From Nesterenkonia muleiensis (GTDB taxonomy: Bacteria; Actinomycetota; Actinomycetes; Actinomycetales; Micrococcaceae), in assembly GCF_003600155.1 (NCBI RefSeq), contig NZ_QWLD01000046.1, forward strand, positions 45,493 to 109,492: a DNA stretch of 64,000 bases. The letters run 5' to 3'. Below are positions 28,714 to 38,854 of this stretch, one piece after another (positions within the stretch are counted from its first letter, which is position 1; each line of letters opens with the position of its first letter). The position numbers were made by a program, and so were the translations under genes. The notes beneath the pieces were generated by a model. That model ran no database searches. It saw only the letters and a list, made by a program, of their open reading frames with translations, and was not told the DNA's origin.

Positions 28714-30735
28714 CTACCAAATGGTCACTCGCTGATCAGGAGCCAGGTACATGCCGTCGCCTTCGGCTGTGGCGAATGCCTGATGGAAAGCATCCACGTT
28801 CTTCACCGGCTGGGTGGCGCGGAACTCAGCCGGTGAGTGCGGGTCGATGCTCAGCAGGGTCAGGGCGCGTTCTGGCCGGGTGACATTGCGCCATCCCTGA
28901 GCCCAGGCGAAGAAGAACCGCTGATCGCCGGTGAGTTCACCCGCCGTGTCGGCGTCGTTCTCCTCCGGACCTTCGACCTCGGCCAGGGTCTTGCCCCGGT
29001 TCTTGGCAGCCAACCAGAGTCTATAGGCCTTATGGGCGATGCCGATGCCGCCGAGGTCACCGATATTCTCCCCCAGGGTGAGCTCGCCGTTGACGGTGTG
29101 CTCATCGTCCAGGACTGCGGGAGAGAGTTCGTTGAACTGGCCCACCAGCTGGGCGGTGCGCTCCTCGAAGGCGGTGCGGTCCTCTGCTGTCCACCAGTCG
29201 GTCAGCGAGCCGTCGGCGCCGTAGCGGGAGCCCTGGTCGTCGAAGCCGTGACCGATCTCATGTCCGATCACCGCCCCGATCGCCCCGAAGTTCTGCGCCA
29301 TGTCTCGCTCCACCGAGAAGAAGGGAAGCTGCAGGATCGCCGCAGGGAAGCAGATCACATTCTCCAGCGGATGGTAGTAGGCGTTGACCGTCTGCGGCGT
29401 CATATGCCACTGATCCGGATCCGGACCGTCATCGATCTTGGCGACGTCGCGCTCCCATTCGGCTGCGGCGGCACGCGCCACATTGCCGACCACGTCATCG
29501 TCGGCCACGTGCACCGAGGAGTAGTCGACCCACTTGACCGGGAATCCGATCTTCGGCGTGAAGGCGTCCAGCTTCTCCAGGGCCTTGGCGCGGGTCTGTT
29601 CCCCCATCCACTCCAGAGTGGTGATGGAACGCCGGTATGCCTCAATGAGCGCGGCGATCAGCTCATCCATCGCCTCCCGCGCCTGGAGCGGATAGTGCCG
29701 AGCCACATAGATCTGGGCGATATCCTCACCGAGATGGGCGTTGGTGAGGGCGACGCCGCGCTTCCACCGCTCCTTGAGCTGAGGGGTTCCGTTCAGCGTC
29801 TTGGAGTAGAACTCGAAGTGCTCATCGACCAGTTCAGAGTGCAGCAGCGGAGCTGCCCAGCGCAGCAGTGCCGTGCGCAGCCAGTGCTTCCACGCCTCCA
29901 GGGGCTGCTCGGTGAGGGCTCTCTGGAACGCTGGCAGCACATCAGGCTGGGAGAGCACGATTTCGGCCGCCTGGTGCTCGGACAGGCCCCAGCCTTCGAT
30001 CGCCTCGGCGATCAGCGGCATCGCCTCTTCCACCTCCTGGCGGGTGCGCAGGTTGTAGCGTTTCTGGGCGTCTCGTGTGGTGACCACGTCCCAGTGGTGG
30101 GAGGCCAGCTCAGTCTCCAGGGCGAGCACCGCAGAGGCGGCCGCCGCGGCGTCGTCGACGCCGGCGATGGTGAGGAACCTCTCCAGATGCGCCTGGTACT
30201 TCTGGCGGATCTCAGCATAGGACTCGTCGCGGTAGTAGGCCTCGTCCGGCAGCCCGAGACCACCTTGGAAGACGTGGAAGAGCTCGCGCTCCGGGTTGCC
30301 GGCGTCTCGGGTGGCACCTGCCAGCAATAGGCCCTCCACGCCGTGACACTGCCATGCGGCGGAGAGGTTCAGCAATTCACCGGGGGTGCTGATGGCATCG
30401 ATCTGCTCCAGACGGTCCTGGATGGGGGCGAGTTTGAGCTGCTCAGCACGGTCAGCGTCCATGAATGCGGCGTAGAAGGTGCCGATCCGCTGCTGAATCG
30501 CACCGAAATCGGGATCAGCCTCGGCACCCTCACTGGTTGCCGCCCCGGCAGCCTCCTCCAGGATGGCACGCACGTCAGCCTCCGCCTTGTCGCGGAGCTC
30601 CAGAAAAGAACCATAGGCGTCCAGGTCGTCGGGAATGGTGGCGGTCTTGAGCCACTCACCGTTGACGTGCCGGTTCAGGTCATCCTGCGGACGGACGCCG
30701 GAGTCGAGGTACGGGAAATCAGTCGTTGTGCTCAT
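28714..30735 (-). CDS. M13-family zinc metallopeptidase (PepO-like)
   Basis: Endopeptidase of the neprilysin family that cleaves oligopeptides. Zinc motif HEIGH in VIGHEIGHGFDDQG lies near residues 490-496, and the third ligand Glu is in LGENIGDLGG near 553. The substrate-binding NAYYHP motif is upstream. At 673 aa it is full length. No signal peptide or N-terminal membrane anchor is seen, so it is probably cytoplasmic, as is usual for actinobacterial members. Start ATG 30735 is the first codon of the conserved N-terminus. Confidence 0.93.
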   Translation of the reverse strand: MSTTTDFPYLDSGVRPQDDLNRHVNGEWLKTATIPDDLDAYGSFLELRDKAEADVRAILEEAAGAATSEGAEADPDFGAIQQRIGTFYAAFMDADRAEQLKLAPIQDRLEQIDAISTPGELLNLSAAWQCHGVEGLLLAGATRDAGNPERELFHVFQGGLGLPDEAYYRDESYAEIRQKYQAHLERFLTIAGVDDAAAAASAVLALETELASHHWDVVTTRDAQKRYNLRTRQEVEEAMPLIAEAIEGWGLSEHQAAEIVLSQPDVLPAFQRALTEQPLEAWKHWLRTALLRWAAPLLHSELVDEHFEFYSKTLNGTPQLKERWKRGVALTNAHLGEDIAQIYVARHYPLQAREAMDELIAALIEAYRRSITTLEWMGEQTRAKALEKLDAFTPKIGFPVKWVDYSSVHVADDDVVGNVARAAAAEWERDVAKIDDGPDPDQWHMTPQTVNAYYHPLENVICFPAAILQLPFFSVERDMAQNFGAIGAVIGHEIGHGFDDQGSRYGADGSLTDWWTAEDRTAFEERTAQLVGQFNELSPAVLDDEHTVNGELTLGENIGDLGGIGIAHKAYRLWLAAKNRGKTLAEVEGPEENDADTAGELTGDQRFFFAWAQGWRNVTRPERALTLLSIDPHSPAEFRATQPVKNVDAFHQAFATAEGDGMYLAPDQRVTIW

Positions 30736-30912
30736 GGATTCACCCTACCGGCCCAGCCTCCCGCTTCTCCGAGCGCCGCAGAGGCCCCACCGGTTGACCT
30801 CCGACCCAGGATCCGGCGTGGCAGCAGTCACACTGCGTATAGGATGGCCTCCACGAGGGGAAGGCTCCACCGTGTCCCCCAACTGCTCACGACCGCTCCT
30901 GAGTGAGGCCCC

Positions 30913-31719
30913 ATGCCGAAAAGTGCCCCCCGAGACCCCCGCACGGCAGTGGACAAAGCGATGTCATTGCTCAGCGCCTTCGGCGACGAGGCCAACGTCG
31001 GTGTTGGCCTCAGCGTGCTGGCCCGCAGGGCGGGGCTGTCAAAGTCCACTGCCTTCCGTCTTCTGGCAACGCTGCAGTCGAACGGTGCGGTCGAGCGGGC
31101 TGGAAGCGCCTACCGGCTGGGCAGCATGATCCAGGACCTGGGGCAGACATCGGAGACGGAGTACCAGGGCTGGATCCGGGATGCGCTGACCCCCTATCTG
31201 ACCGGCCTCTACGAGCACACCCGCCAGACGGTCCATCTCGCAGTTCTCGACGGCACCGACGTGGTGTACCTCAACAAGCTCTACGGCCACCTGGCCGTCA
31301 AGAGCCCCTCGCGCATCGGAGGCAGGGTGCCTGCCTACTGCACTGCTGTCGGCAAGATGCTGCTGACTCAGGACCCCACAGCCGTCGAAGAGTCGATCAA
31401 GTCAGGGCTGCGCAGCTGGACACCGCAGACCATCACCGACCCAGAAGCCTTCCGAGCCGAGATCTCAGAGGTCAAGCGACGCGGCCTGGCCTACGACCGG
31501 GAGGAGGTGACTCCTGGTCTTTGCTGCGTGAGTGCGCCGGTCTTCGACCGTCAGAAGAAGGTCGTCGCCGCACTCTCCATCTCTGGAGCTGCCGGGAAGT
31601 TCTCCCCGCAGAACGTCGAGGATGTGCTGCGCAAGGTGTGCTTCGAGGCCTCCCGTGCTGTATTCGCCCTGGGGGGACATCCGCCGGCAGCACGCAAACG
31701 ACACACCGGCTCGGCGTAG
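30913..31719 (+). CDS. IclR-family transcriptional regulator
   Basis: Winged helix-turn-helix at about residues 12-75 (VLARRAGLSKSTAFRLLATL) and an IclR effector domain at 85-255. It is the only local regulator at the edge of the aromatic-acid locus and resembles MhpR, which is itself an IclR protein, so it probably controls the mhp/hca genes and may bind the 17-bp dyads listed here. ATG 30913 gives 268 aa with a basic start. The transporter gene follows 103 bp later on the same strand. Confidence 0.88.
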   Translation: MPKSAPRDPRTAVDKAMSLLSAFGDEANVGVGLSVLARRAGLSKSTAFRLLATLQSNGAVERAGSAYRLGSMIQDLGQTSETEYQGWIRDALTPYLTGLYEHTRQTVHLAVLDGTDVVYLNKLYGHLAVKSPSRIGGRVPAYCTAVGKMLLTQDPTAVEESIKSGLRSWTPQTITDPEAFRAEISEVKRRGLAYDREEVTPGLCCVSAPVFDRQKKVVAALSISGAAGKFSPQNVEDVLRKVCFEASRAVFALGGHPPAARKRHTGSA

Positions 31720-31822
31720 CGACCGCACCGGTCCGTAGAACGAAACGCCCCTTAGGTGTCCTGTATCACATTCCCGGAGGATGACTCTCGACCTCGTCAA
31801 CAGTCACTCCCCGGGAGAGAAC

Positions 31823-33223
31823 ATGCCGCAACGCGACAACAGAACACCTGGCAACATACTCGAGACCGACCCTGTGGCCCCGCCACCGACCGAAGCTTCG
31901 CAAGTCACCCCGAAGCAGCGACGCCGGGCACTGGTCTCATCCTTTCTCGGCACCACCGTGGAGTACTACGACTTCCTCCTCTACGGAGCTGCGGCGGGGC
32001 TTGTCTTCCCCATCCTGTTCTTCCCCGATGAGATGGACCACGCGGTCGGAGCGACACTTTCGTTCGTCATCCTTCTGGCCGGATACGTGGCACGCCCGCT
32101 GGGCGGTCTCCTGTTTGGGCATTTCGGGGACAAGTTCGGCCGTAAGAACATCCTGTTCATCACACTGATGCTGATGGGTGTGGTCTCGATCGCCATCGGC
32201 CTGATGCCCACCTTCGCCACGATAGGGTACGCGGCCCCGATCGCGCTGACTGTGCTGCGCGTGGTCCAGGGTCTGGCCATCGGCGGTGAGTTTGCAGGCG
32301 CCACCCTCATGGCCACAGAACACGTGAAGAAGGAGCGGCGCGGGTTCGCCTCCTCAGTGGCTGTGACCGGAGGCCCCACCGGATCTGTGCTGGCCACCCT
32401 GGTGCTGGGACTGTTCGCGGGAATGCCCGATGATCAGTTCCTCAGCTGGGGCTGGCGAGTGCCGTTCCTGCTCTCTGCGGCATTGGTGATCATCGGCCTG
32501 TACCTCCGTTACCGGGTCACTGAGTCGCCCGATTTCGAGAAGGCCCGGCAGGAGGGCAAGGTGGAGACCGGGGTGCCCATTCTCCGCGTGCTGAAGAAGT
32601 ACCCCATGGAGACCGTCTACGGCATCGTAGGAGGCGCCGGTCCGCTGTTCATGCAGGCGCTGCTGGCGGTGTGGATGATCCCCCATCTCACCGCACAGGG
32701 TGTGGTGGAACGCCAGGAGGCCCTTTATATGCTGACCTTCTCCTCCTTCATCCACATCTTCGCGATACCGTTCTTCGCCACCCTGTCTGACCGTTTCGGC
32801 AGGCGGCGCATCATGCTGATCGGCGCGGCGATCTCCGTCACCCTGGTCTTTCCCATGTTCGCGATGTTCAACTCCGGGAACTGGTGGCTGATCGCGCTGG
32901 CCTTCGTGGTCGGCAACCCCATCATCCAAGCCTCCATGTACGGACCGATCGGTGCCTTCCTCGCAGAGAAGTTCGAGCCGGAGGACCGCTACACCGGCGT
33001 CTCTCTGACCTTCCAGCTGGCATCAGTCTTCGGCGCCGGCATCGCGCCGCTGACCGCCGCCTGGCTGTACGGCCTGGACAACGACCAGGGCACCAACAAC
33101 ATCGCCTGGTGGTTCATCGGCATGATCATTCTCGGCGCAGTGGCCGTGATCCTCTCCCGCAGCAAATTCCAGTCCCGGCAGAAGGACCCGGCCGCGCCCG
33201 TGGAGGTGGTGGCGGCCAAGTAG
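31823..33223 (+). CDS. MHS-type MFS transporter, probable aromatic-acid/H+ symporter
   Basis: Twelve-helix major facilitator of the metabolite:H+ symporter family. Evidence is TTVEYYDFLLYG in TM1, the loop motif GHFGDKFGRKNIL, VLRVVQGLAIGGEFAGA in TM4 and the repeated DRFGRRR loop in the second half. The cytoplasmic N-terminal tail is about 45 residues. ATG 31823 is chosen with GGGAGA 5 nt upstream; ATG 31781 touches its putative ribosome site and is less likely. Placed between the IclR regulator and mhpB, it most likely imports the phenylpropanoid substrate. 466 aa. Confidence 0.87.
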   Translation: MPQRDNRTPGNILETDPVAPPPTEASQVTPKQRRRALVSSFLGTTVEYYDFLLYGAAAGLVFPILFFPDEMDHAVGATLSFVILLAGYVARPLGGLLFGHFGDKFGRKNILFITLMLMGVVSIAIGLMPTFATIGYAAPIALTVLRVVQGLAIGGEFAGATLMATEHVKKERRGFASSVAVTGGPTGSVLATLVLGLFAGMPDDQFLSWGWRVPFLLSAALVIIGLYLRYRVTESPDFEKARQEGKVETGVPILRVLKKYPMETVYGIVGGAGPLFMQALLAVWMIPHLTAQGVVERQEALYMLTFSSFIHIFAIPFFATLSDRFGRRRIMLIGAAISVTLVFPMFAMFNSGNWWLIALAFVVGNPIIQASMYGPIGAFLAEKFEPEDRYTGVSLTFQLASVFGAGIAPLTAAWLYGLDNDQGTNNIAWWFIGMIILGAVAVILSRSKFQSRQKDPAAPVEVVAAK

Positions 33224-33247
33224 GGGGGGACCGCCGTCAGCGATACT

Positions 33248-33264
33248 GTGCCGATCTGCGGGAC
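33248..33264. promoter_or_regulatory. 17-bp dyad upstream of mhpB
   Basis: GTGCCG-ATCTG-CGGGAC, 86 bp before the mhpB start. It shares the pattern GTKCCG-N5-YGGVAC with the sites at 45625 and 48961, all next to genes of the same pathway. It is a candidate operator for the IclR regulator. Confidence 0.6.
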
Positions 33265-33349
33265 ACGCAGATGCCCTGCCGGGGCAGCCTCAGGTGAAAT
33301 AGACAGTAATTACAGGGAATCAAGCAACGAACAGAGCAAGGAGCGCCCA

Positions 33350-34291
33350 ATGCCACAGGCTCTCGTGTGCATGTCACACAGCCCATTGCTGGAGTATACG
33401 AATCCGCCGGCCGAGGTCAAGGAGGCCGTGGAAGAGGCGTTCGACGCGGCGCGGTCCTTCGTCCGGGACTACGACCCTGATCTGGTCATCAATTTCGGGC
33501 CGGACCACTACAACGGGTTCTTCCAAGACCTGATGCCGCCCTTCTGCATCGGCTACCGCGCACACGGAACAGGCGATTACGACTCATTCGACGGCGAGCT
33601 CGACGTTCCCACCGAAATCGCCGAGGATCTCTCGCAGTTCCTGGTCGAGCAGGACCTCGACGTGGCCATCTCCAGGAACATGGAGGTGGATCACGGTGCC
33701 GTGCAGCCGATGGAGATCCTCTACAACGGCCGCCCCGACGCCAAGCCGATGATTCCGGTGTTCATCAACTCTGTGGCTCGTCCGTTCACGAAGGTCTCCC
33801 GAGTCCGCCGGCTTGGACAGGCCATCGGGGAGTACTTCAGCAACTCCGAGCAGAAGGTGCTCTTCGTCGGGTCGGGCGGGCTCTCTCACGACCCTCCGGT
33901 GCCCCGGTATCACGAAGCCACCCAGGAGCAGAAGGAGTTTCTGGTCTCGGGCCGCAACCCCACGGCTGAAGCCCGGGCCGCCCGGCAGCAGCGGACGATC
34001 GACACCGCAAACGCCTTTGCCGCAGGAGAGGCCGACATCATGGACCTGAACCCAGAGTGGGACAGGAAGTTCCTGGAGGTCTGCCGCTCCGGAGATGTGA
34101 CGCAGTTCGATCAGTACCGCGCCTCTGACATGGACCAGGTGGCTGGCCACTCCTCGCATGAGGTCCGCACCTGGGTGGCCGCCTACTCCGCGCTGAGCGC
34201 AGCAGGTCCCTATGAGCTGAGCTATGAGTTCTACCGTCCCATCAAGGAGTACATCGCCGGTTTCGCGGTCACCACGGCGGTCCCGGTATGA
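33350..34291 (+). CDS. mhpB: 2,3-dihydroxyphenylpropionate 1,2-dioxygenase
   Basis: Class III extradiol ring-cleavage enzyme, Fe(II)-dependent, opening the catechol ring meta to the hydroxyls to give 2-hydroxy-6-oxonona-2,4-dienedioate. LigB fold; active-site histidines H115 in MEVDHGAVQP and H180 in GSGGLSHDPP align with those of E. coli MhpB as remembered (H115, H179). AAGGAG stands 7 nt before ATG 33350. 313 aa, one less than the E. coli enzyme. Its TGA overlaps the mhpD ATG. Confidence 0.93.
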   Translation: MPQALVCMSHSPLLEYTNPPAEVKEAVEEAFDAARSFVRDYDPDLVINFGPDHYNGFFQDLMPPFCIGYRAHGTGDYDSFDGELDVPTEIAEDLSQFLVEQDLDVAISRNMEVDHGAVQPMEILYNGRPDAKPMIPVFINSVARPFTKVSRVRRLGQAIGEYFSNSEQKVLFVGSGGLSHDPPVPRYHEATQEQKEFLVSGRNPTAEARAARQQRTIDTANAFAAGEADIMDLNPEWDRKFLEVCRSGDVTQFDQYRASDMDQVAGHSSHEVRTWVAAYSALSAAGPYELSYEFYRPIKEYIAGFAVTTAVPV

Positions 34292-35118
34292 GCCGCCAGC
34301 CGGTCACCTCTTCGGCACGCGCGGGTGGTGCCGCATCCCGGGCAGATCGTCTTCACGGCATCGGGGATGCGCTGCTGGAGGCCACTGCCTCCGGTGAACC
34401 GATCGCACCGCCGCGCCAGCTGCTGGAGGCGATGGACCTTGATGACGCGTACCGGGTACAGACTCACCAGCTGACTCGTCATCTCGGCGATGGGCGTCAG
34501 CTGGCCGGCCGCAAGATCGGACTGACGTCCTTGGCCATGCAGGCCCAACTCGGAGTCGACTCCCCAGACTTCGGTTTCTTCTTCAAGGACATGGTCTTCA
34601 CCGCCGGTGACCGGATCCCCACCTCATCATTCATCAGCCCGCGCGTTGAGCCGGAGCTGGGCTTGATGCTCGGCCACACGCTGAGGGGACCCGGAGTGAC
34701 TCTCGAACAGGCGCGTGGGGCCGTCGACACCGTTCTTCCCGCACTGGAGATCATCGACTCCCGGGTCCGAGACTGGGATATCACGTTGGTCGACACCGTG
34801 GCAGACAACGCCTCATGCGGTGCCATCGTCCTGTCAGAGACTCCCGTCGATACCCCGTTGGAGGCTCTGGCAGAGATCCCCTGCGCTCTGCGCATAGATG
34901 ATGCGATCGTCGAAGAGGGCCGCGGCACAGCCGTCATGGGCGATCCCATCGAACCCCTGGTCTGGCTGGCCAATGTCCTCGGCGAGCGCGGGGAGTCCAT
35001 CGCGGCCGGTCACGTGGTGCTGACCGGTTCCTTCACCAAAGCCGTGCCCGTGGTCGCCGGCCAGACCGTCACAGCGGACTTCGGCCGCTACGGCTCACTG
35101 ACCATCGACTTCACCTGA
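34288..35118 (+). CDS. mhpD: 2-oxopent-4-enoate hydratase
   Basis: Adds water to 2-hydroxypenta-2,4-dienoate to give 4-hydroxy-2-oxovalerate. The fold and motifs of the MhpD/FAH family are clear: [28 protein letters not shown] (metal-binding Glu residues) and [10 protein letters not shown]. The start overlaps the mhpB stop by 4 bp (ATGA), which indicates coupled translation. 276 aa, typical. The first 20 residues are a non-conserved Ala/Ser-rich tail. Confidence 0.93.
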   Translation: MSRQPVTSSARAGGAASRADRLHGIGDALLEATASGEPIAPPRQLLEAMDLDDAYRVQTHQLTRHLGDGRQLAGRKIGLTSLAMQAQLGVDSPDFGFFFKDMVFTAGDRIPTSSFISPRVEPELGLMLGHTLRGPGVTLEQARGAVDTVLPALEIIDSRVRDWDITLVDTVADNASCGAIVLSETPVDTPLEALAEIPCALRIDDAIVEEGRGTAVMGDPIEPLVWLANVLGERGESIAAGHVVLTGSFTKAVPVVAGQTVTADFGRYGSLTIDFT

Positions 35119-35164
35119 TACCGCCCCGGCACCGGGCAACGACAGCGACTCAAGAGGATGTACT

Positions 35165-36103
35165 ATGCAGAAGAAGACGGCCGCCATCGTCGGCTCCGGC
35201 AATATCGGAACTGATCTGATGTTCAAGCTGATGCGCCGCTCCGCGCGGGTGGAGCCGAAGTACATGATCGGGATCGATCCCGAGTCAGACGGGCTCCAAC
35301 GCGCAGCCCGGCTGGGCCTGACCACTTCTGCCGGAGGCGTCGACTGGCTGCTTGCCCAGCCCGAGAAGCCAGACTTCGTCTTCGAATGCACCTCCGCAAA
35401 AGCACATGCCGCCAATGCCCCCCGTTATGAGGCGGCCGGGATCCGGGCCATCGACCTCACCCCAGCGGCTGTAGGACCGTATCTGGCTCCGGTGGTGAAC
35501 ATCGACTCGCTCAGCGACGTCCCCAACGTCAACATGATCACCTGCGCGGGTCAGGCCACCACTCCCATCGTTGCCGCCGTCTCCAGTGTTGTCCCGGTGC
35601 CCTATGCCGAGATCGTGGCATCGATCGCCTCGAAGTCCGCCGGCCCGGGAACCCGCGCCAATGTGGATGAGTTCACCGACACCACGGCACGCTCACTGGA
35701 ACAGCTTGGCGGAGCAGACCGCGGCAAGGCCATCATCATCATCAACCCGGTCGAACCTCCCATGATCATGCGCAACACCATCTACTGCATGATTCCCCCG
35801 GAGGCCGCAGAGCAGGGTCCGGCCCAGGACTCGATCGCCTCCGCCATCGCCAGCGCCGTCAGCAGGATCCAGGACTATGTGCCCGGCTACGAACTCAGAG
35901 TGGCGCCGCAATTCGAGGCTGCCCGGCCAGATTGGGGCGGTCAGGGCCGGGTCGGGGTCTGGGTCCAGGTCAAGGGAGCTGCGGACTACCTGCCGGAGTA
36001 CGCCGGAAATCTTGACATCATCACCGCCGCAGCAACCCGTACGGCGGACCTGCTAGCCGAGAAGATGGACTCCGCTGTGCTGACAGCGGCGACTGGAAAC
36101 TGA
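35165..36103 (+). CDS. mhpF: Acetaldehyde dehydrogenase (acylating)
   Basis: Oxidises acetaldehyde released by the aldolase to acetyl-CoA with NAD and CoA. GSGNIG at 10-15 binds NAD; the catalytic Cys is C127 in [10 protein letters not shown]. It forms a channelling complex with the aldolase in known members, and the aldolase gene follows after only 9 bp. AGAGGATG precedes the start. 312 aa, normal. Confidence 0.95.
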   Translation: MQKKTAAIVGSGNIGTDLMFKLMRRSARVEPKYMIGIDPESDGLQRAARLGLTTSAGGVDWLLAQPEKPDFVFECTSAKAHAANAPRYEAAGIRAIDLTPAAVGPYLAPVVNIDSLSDVPNVNMITCAGQATTPIVAAVSSVVPVPYAEIVASIASKSAGPGTRANVDEFTDTTARSLEQLGGADRGKAIIIINPVEPPMIMRNTIYCMIPPEAAEQGPAQDSIASAIASAVSRIQDYVPGYELRVAPQFEAARPDWGGQGRVGVWVQVKGAADYLPEYAGNLDIITAAATRTADLLAEKMDSAVLTAATGN

Positions 36104-36112
36104 GGATCACCT

Positions 36113-37150
36113 GTGAGCGCACCGATTGATACCGCCTTCGACATCCGCCTGACTGATACCACCCTTCGCGACGGTTCTCATGCCATGCGTCACCAATTCA
36201 CCGAGGACCATGTGCGCGGCGTGGTGCGCGCCCTCGACGACTCTCGGGTGGAGGTGATCGAGGTCACCCATGGTGACGGTCTCGGCGGATCGTCGTTCAA
36301 CTACGGATTCTCCCTGACGCCCGAGCTCGACCTGATCCGCGCGGCGGTGGATGAGGCCAAGCAGTCGAAGATCGCCGTGCTGATGCTGCCCGGCCTGGCC
36401 ACCATCCATGACCTCGACCAGGCTCGTGATGCCGGAGCGCGGGTGGCTCGCATCGCCACCCACTGCACCGAGGCCGACATCTCCATCCAGCACTTCGAGC
36501 ACGCCCGGAAGATCGGCATGGAGACCGTGGGGTTCCTGATGCTCTCCCACCGCGCCACACCTGAGGAGCTCGCAGCTCAGGGGCGGATCATGGCCGATGC
36601 AGGATGCGAATGCGTCTACGTGGTGGACTCTGCCGGGGCGCTGATCCTCGATGGCGTCTCAGAGCGGGTCTCCGCCCTGGTGCAGGAGCTGGGCGATGAT
36701 GCGCAGGTCGGCTTCCACGGCCACCAGAACCTCAGCTTCGGGGTGGCGAACTCAGTCTTCGCCGTCAGGGCCGGGGCCACACAGATAGACGGCACCCTGG
36801 TGGCCCTGGGAGCCGGGGCCGGCAATGCCCCCACCGAAGTGCTGGCGGCGGCGTTCGACCGCCTGGATGTGAAGACCGGGGTGGATATTCAAGGACTCAT
36901 GTCAGCCGCAGAGGATGTCGTCAAACCCTTTATCACCCGGATGCCGGTGATGGACCGTGCGTCCATCATGCAGGGCTACGCCGGTGTCTACTCCTCCTTC
37001 CTGATCCACGCTGAGCATGCTGCGGAGCGCTACGGGGTGCCGGCCTACCGCATCCTCGAAGAGGTCGGCCGGGCCGGATACGTGGGAGGACAGGAGGACA
37101 TGATCGTCGACGTCGCTGTCCAGCTCGCAGAGCGAGGCGTGACCGCCTGA
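36113..37150 (+). CDS. mhpE: 4-hydroxy-2-oxovalerate aldolase
   Basis: Splits 4-hydroxy-2-oxovalerate into pyruvate and acetaldehyde. The HMGL-like TIM barrel opens with [17 protein letters not shown], where R19, D20 and H23 are the expected catalytic and metal residues; the HGH metal site is in [12 protein letters not shown], and [12 protein letters not shown] follows. Start GTG 36113 directly follows the mhpF stop. 345 aa. With mhpB, mhpD and mhpF it completes the lower meta-cleavage route. Confidence 0.95.
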   Translation: MSAPIDTAFDIRLTDTTLRDGSHAMRHQFTEDHVRGVVRALDDSRVEVIEVTHGDGLGGSSFNYGFSLTPELDLIRAAVDEAKQSKIAVLMLPGLATIHDLDQARDAGARVARIATHCTEADISIQHFEHARKIGMETVGFLMLSHRATPEELAAQGRIMADAGCECVYVVDSAGALILDGVSERVSALVQELGDDAQVGFHGHQNLSFGVANSVFAVRAGATQIDGTLVALGAGAGNAPTEVLAAAFDRLDVKTGVDIQGLMSAAEDVVKPFITRMPVMDRASIMQGYAGVYSSFLIHAEHAAERYGVPAYRILEEVGRAGYVGGQEDMIVDVAVQLAERGVTA

Positions 37151-37156
37151 TCCTGC

Positions 37157-37176
37157 GGCCGCCGTGCAGTGCGGCC
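37157..37176. terminator. Short hairpin between mhpE and a convergent gene
   Basis: GGCCGC (37157-37162) and GCGGCC (37171-37176) pair around 8 nt, within the 43-bp gap between converging stops. It is a weak candidate bidirectional terminator. Confidence 0.4.
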
Positions 37177-37193
37177 CCTGGGGCAGAGTCTGC

Positions 37194-38168
37194 TCAGGAG
37201 GCTACCTGCACCACGATCTTTCCGCTCACGGTGCCATCGATCATGCTCGCGAAGCCTTCATGGATGTCCTCCAGCGCGATGACCCGGTCGATGCGGGGGC
37301 GCAGTTGTTGGGCCTGGACCAAACGGGACATGGCCTCAGTCTCGGCTCTGGTCGAGCCTGTTGAACCGAGGATGCGAAGCTGCTGGAAGAAGATTCGTCC
37401 CAGCTCGGCATCGGGCTCGGTGCCGGTGGTCGCGCCGGCGACGACGATGCACCCGCCGGGCCGCAGACAGCGCAGTGAATGTGACCACGTGGCCTCGCCC
37501 ACTGTTTCGATCACTGCGTCTACTCGGTGCGGCAGTCGGCTGCCGGCGGGAAAGGCTTCATGCGCACCAAGCCGGCGTGCCAGTTCTTGTTTTTCCGCCG
37601 TCCGGCTGGTGGCGTAGACGGTGACCCCTGCTGCCCGCGCCATCGTGATGGCTGCCGAGGTCACCCCACCACCTGCGCCCTGTACCAGTACGCTGTCGCC
37701 TGGGCGCAGCCGGGCTTGGGTGAACAGCATGCGGTAGGCGGTGCCCCATGCCACGGGCAGGCATGCCGCTTCTTCGAAGGACAGGTGTGCCGGCTTGTCC
37801 ACCACACACCGCCGGGGAACAGCGATACGTTCGGCGAATCCACCGTGGTGCTTCTCTGACAGCAGTGATCGTCCCGGGTCCAGCGTCTCGTCACCTTGGC
37901 CCCCGTCGGGGTCTGCGATGACGGGGTGGACGATGACTTCTCGCCCCTCCTCGGTCACTCCGGCGACGTCGCAGCCGAGGATCATCGGAATGTTCTCAGG
38001 GCGGTGACCGACTCCGCGAAGTGTCCAGACATCATGCATGTTCAGAGAAGAGGCCTTCACCGAGACAGTTGTCCAGCCCGCCGGCGGCTCCGGCTCCGGC
38101 ATGTCTTTGAGCCGCAGGCCGGAGAGCGGATCCTCCGGGTTCTGTGAGACGGCAACTGCTGCGCGCAT
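37194..38168 (-). CDS. Zinc-free MDR/quinone-oxidoreductase-like protein
   Basis: Medium-chain reductase family, NADPH-binding: VQGAGGGVTSAAITMA is the Rossmann loop (about 163-178), and the catalytic zinc ligands of alcohol dehydrogenases are missing. N-terminal GroES-like domain carries SLNMHDVWTLRG and GCDVAGV. 324 aa. Divergent from the thioesterase at 38332 inside the aromatic locus. It could reduce an enone or enoyl-CoA intermediate (for example a cinnamate derivative), but nothing in the sequence fixes the substrate. Confidence 0.8.
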   Translation of the reverse strand: MRAAVAVSQNPEDPLSGLRLKDMPEPEPPAGWTTVSVKASSLNMHDVWTLRGVGHRPENIPMILGCDVAGVTEEGREVIVHPVIADPDGGQGDETLDPGRSLLSEKHHGGFAERIAVPRRCVVDKPAHLSFEEAACLPVAWGTAYRMLFTQARLRPGDSVLVQGAGGGVTSAAITMARAAGVTVYATSRTAEKQELARRLGAHEAFPAGSRLPHRVDAVIETVGEATWSHSLRCLRPGGCIVVAGATTGTEPDAELGRIFFQQLRILGSTGSTRAETEAMSRLVQAQQLRPRIDRVIALEDIHEGFASMIDGTVSGKIVVQVAS

Positions 38169-38237
38169 ACGATCCTCTTTTCGAATGGTGGGGGTATGAC
38201 CATCTCATCACTGAGAGGCCGGGTCCTCACCGTATGC

Positions 38238-38254
38238 GTGCCGCACAGTGGAAA
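38238..38254. promoter_or_regulatory. Partial match to the 17-bp dyad
   Basis: GTGCCG-CACAG-TGGAAA keeps the left half perfectly and four of six right-half positions of the motif seen at 33248, 45625 and 48961. It is centred in the divergent gap between 38168 and 38332, a sensible operator position, but the match is weak. Confidence 0.3.
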
Positions 38255-38331
38255 GTTGATGTGCCGCCGATCACATGCGTCCGTAGTCTGCTGTTCTGAC
38301 ATTCATCAGCGACGAAAGGGGAGTGCACCGT

Positions 38332-38805
38332 ATGGGCTGGGTACAGGGAGAGATGACCGTTGAGGAGCTCAATCTGAAGTCACAGGGGTGTCTGAACGAG
38401 AATCTCGGCATCGAGATCACTGAGCTCACTGAGACCTCGATCAAGGGGCGCATGCCTGTCGATGGGCGCACCACCCAACCGGCAGGAATGCTGCACGGAG
38501 GGGCCTCTGTCGCCTTTGCTGAGACATTGGCCTCATGGGGTGCCCATTGCGCCATCGATCGCAGCGCCCAGCACGCGGTGGGCCTGGAGATCAACGCGAA
38601 TCATGTCAGGCCTGTGTCCTCCGGGAAATGGGTCTACGGGGAGGGCACTCCCCTGACCAGAGGCCGCACCACACACGTATGGGATATCCGCATCACTGAC
38701 GAGAACGGCAGACCAGTATGCATCAGTCGGTGCACGATGGCGGTGATCGCTGTGGCCAGCCAGTACGTGCGAGCCGATCAGCGCTCAACGCCGCCCTCTG
38801 CCTGA
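38332..38805 (+). CDS. Hotdog-fold thioesterase (PaaI/YdiI-like)
   Basis: Hydrolyses an acyl- or aryl-CoA. The hotdog core is evident: LGIEITEL, the catalytic loop QPAGMLHGGASVAFAETLAS and a long central strand ending VISRCTMAVI-like. Start ATG 38332 has AAAGGGGAG 8 nt upstream; ATG 38353 is less well placed. 157 aa. Its neighbours include an AMP-forming CoA ligase and a second thioesterase at 45765, so CoA esters of the aromatic acids are probable substrates. Confidence 0.85.
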   Translation: MGWVQGEMTVEELNLKSQGCLNENLGIEITELTETSIKGRMPVDGRTTQPAGMLHGGASVAFAETLASWGAHCAIDRSAQHAVGLEINANHVRPVSSGKWVYGEGTPLTRGRTTHVWDIRITDENGRPVCISRCTMAVIAVASQYVRADQRSTPPSA

Positions 38806-38854
38806 GAACTGCCCTTCGACGGCAGGGCTGAAGACAGAGCCGGCTCAGGCAGAG

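Noticed and set aside
27466..30330. Two open frames (456 and 497 codons) opposite lysS and the M13 peptidase
   Set aside because: Third-position GC shadows of the real minus-strand genes; no recognisable protein.
38813..38846. CTGCC/GGCAG and GAGCCGGCTC dyads after the 38332 thioesterase
   Set aside because: Short and common in high-GC DNA; not enough to call a terminator.
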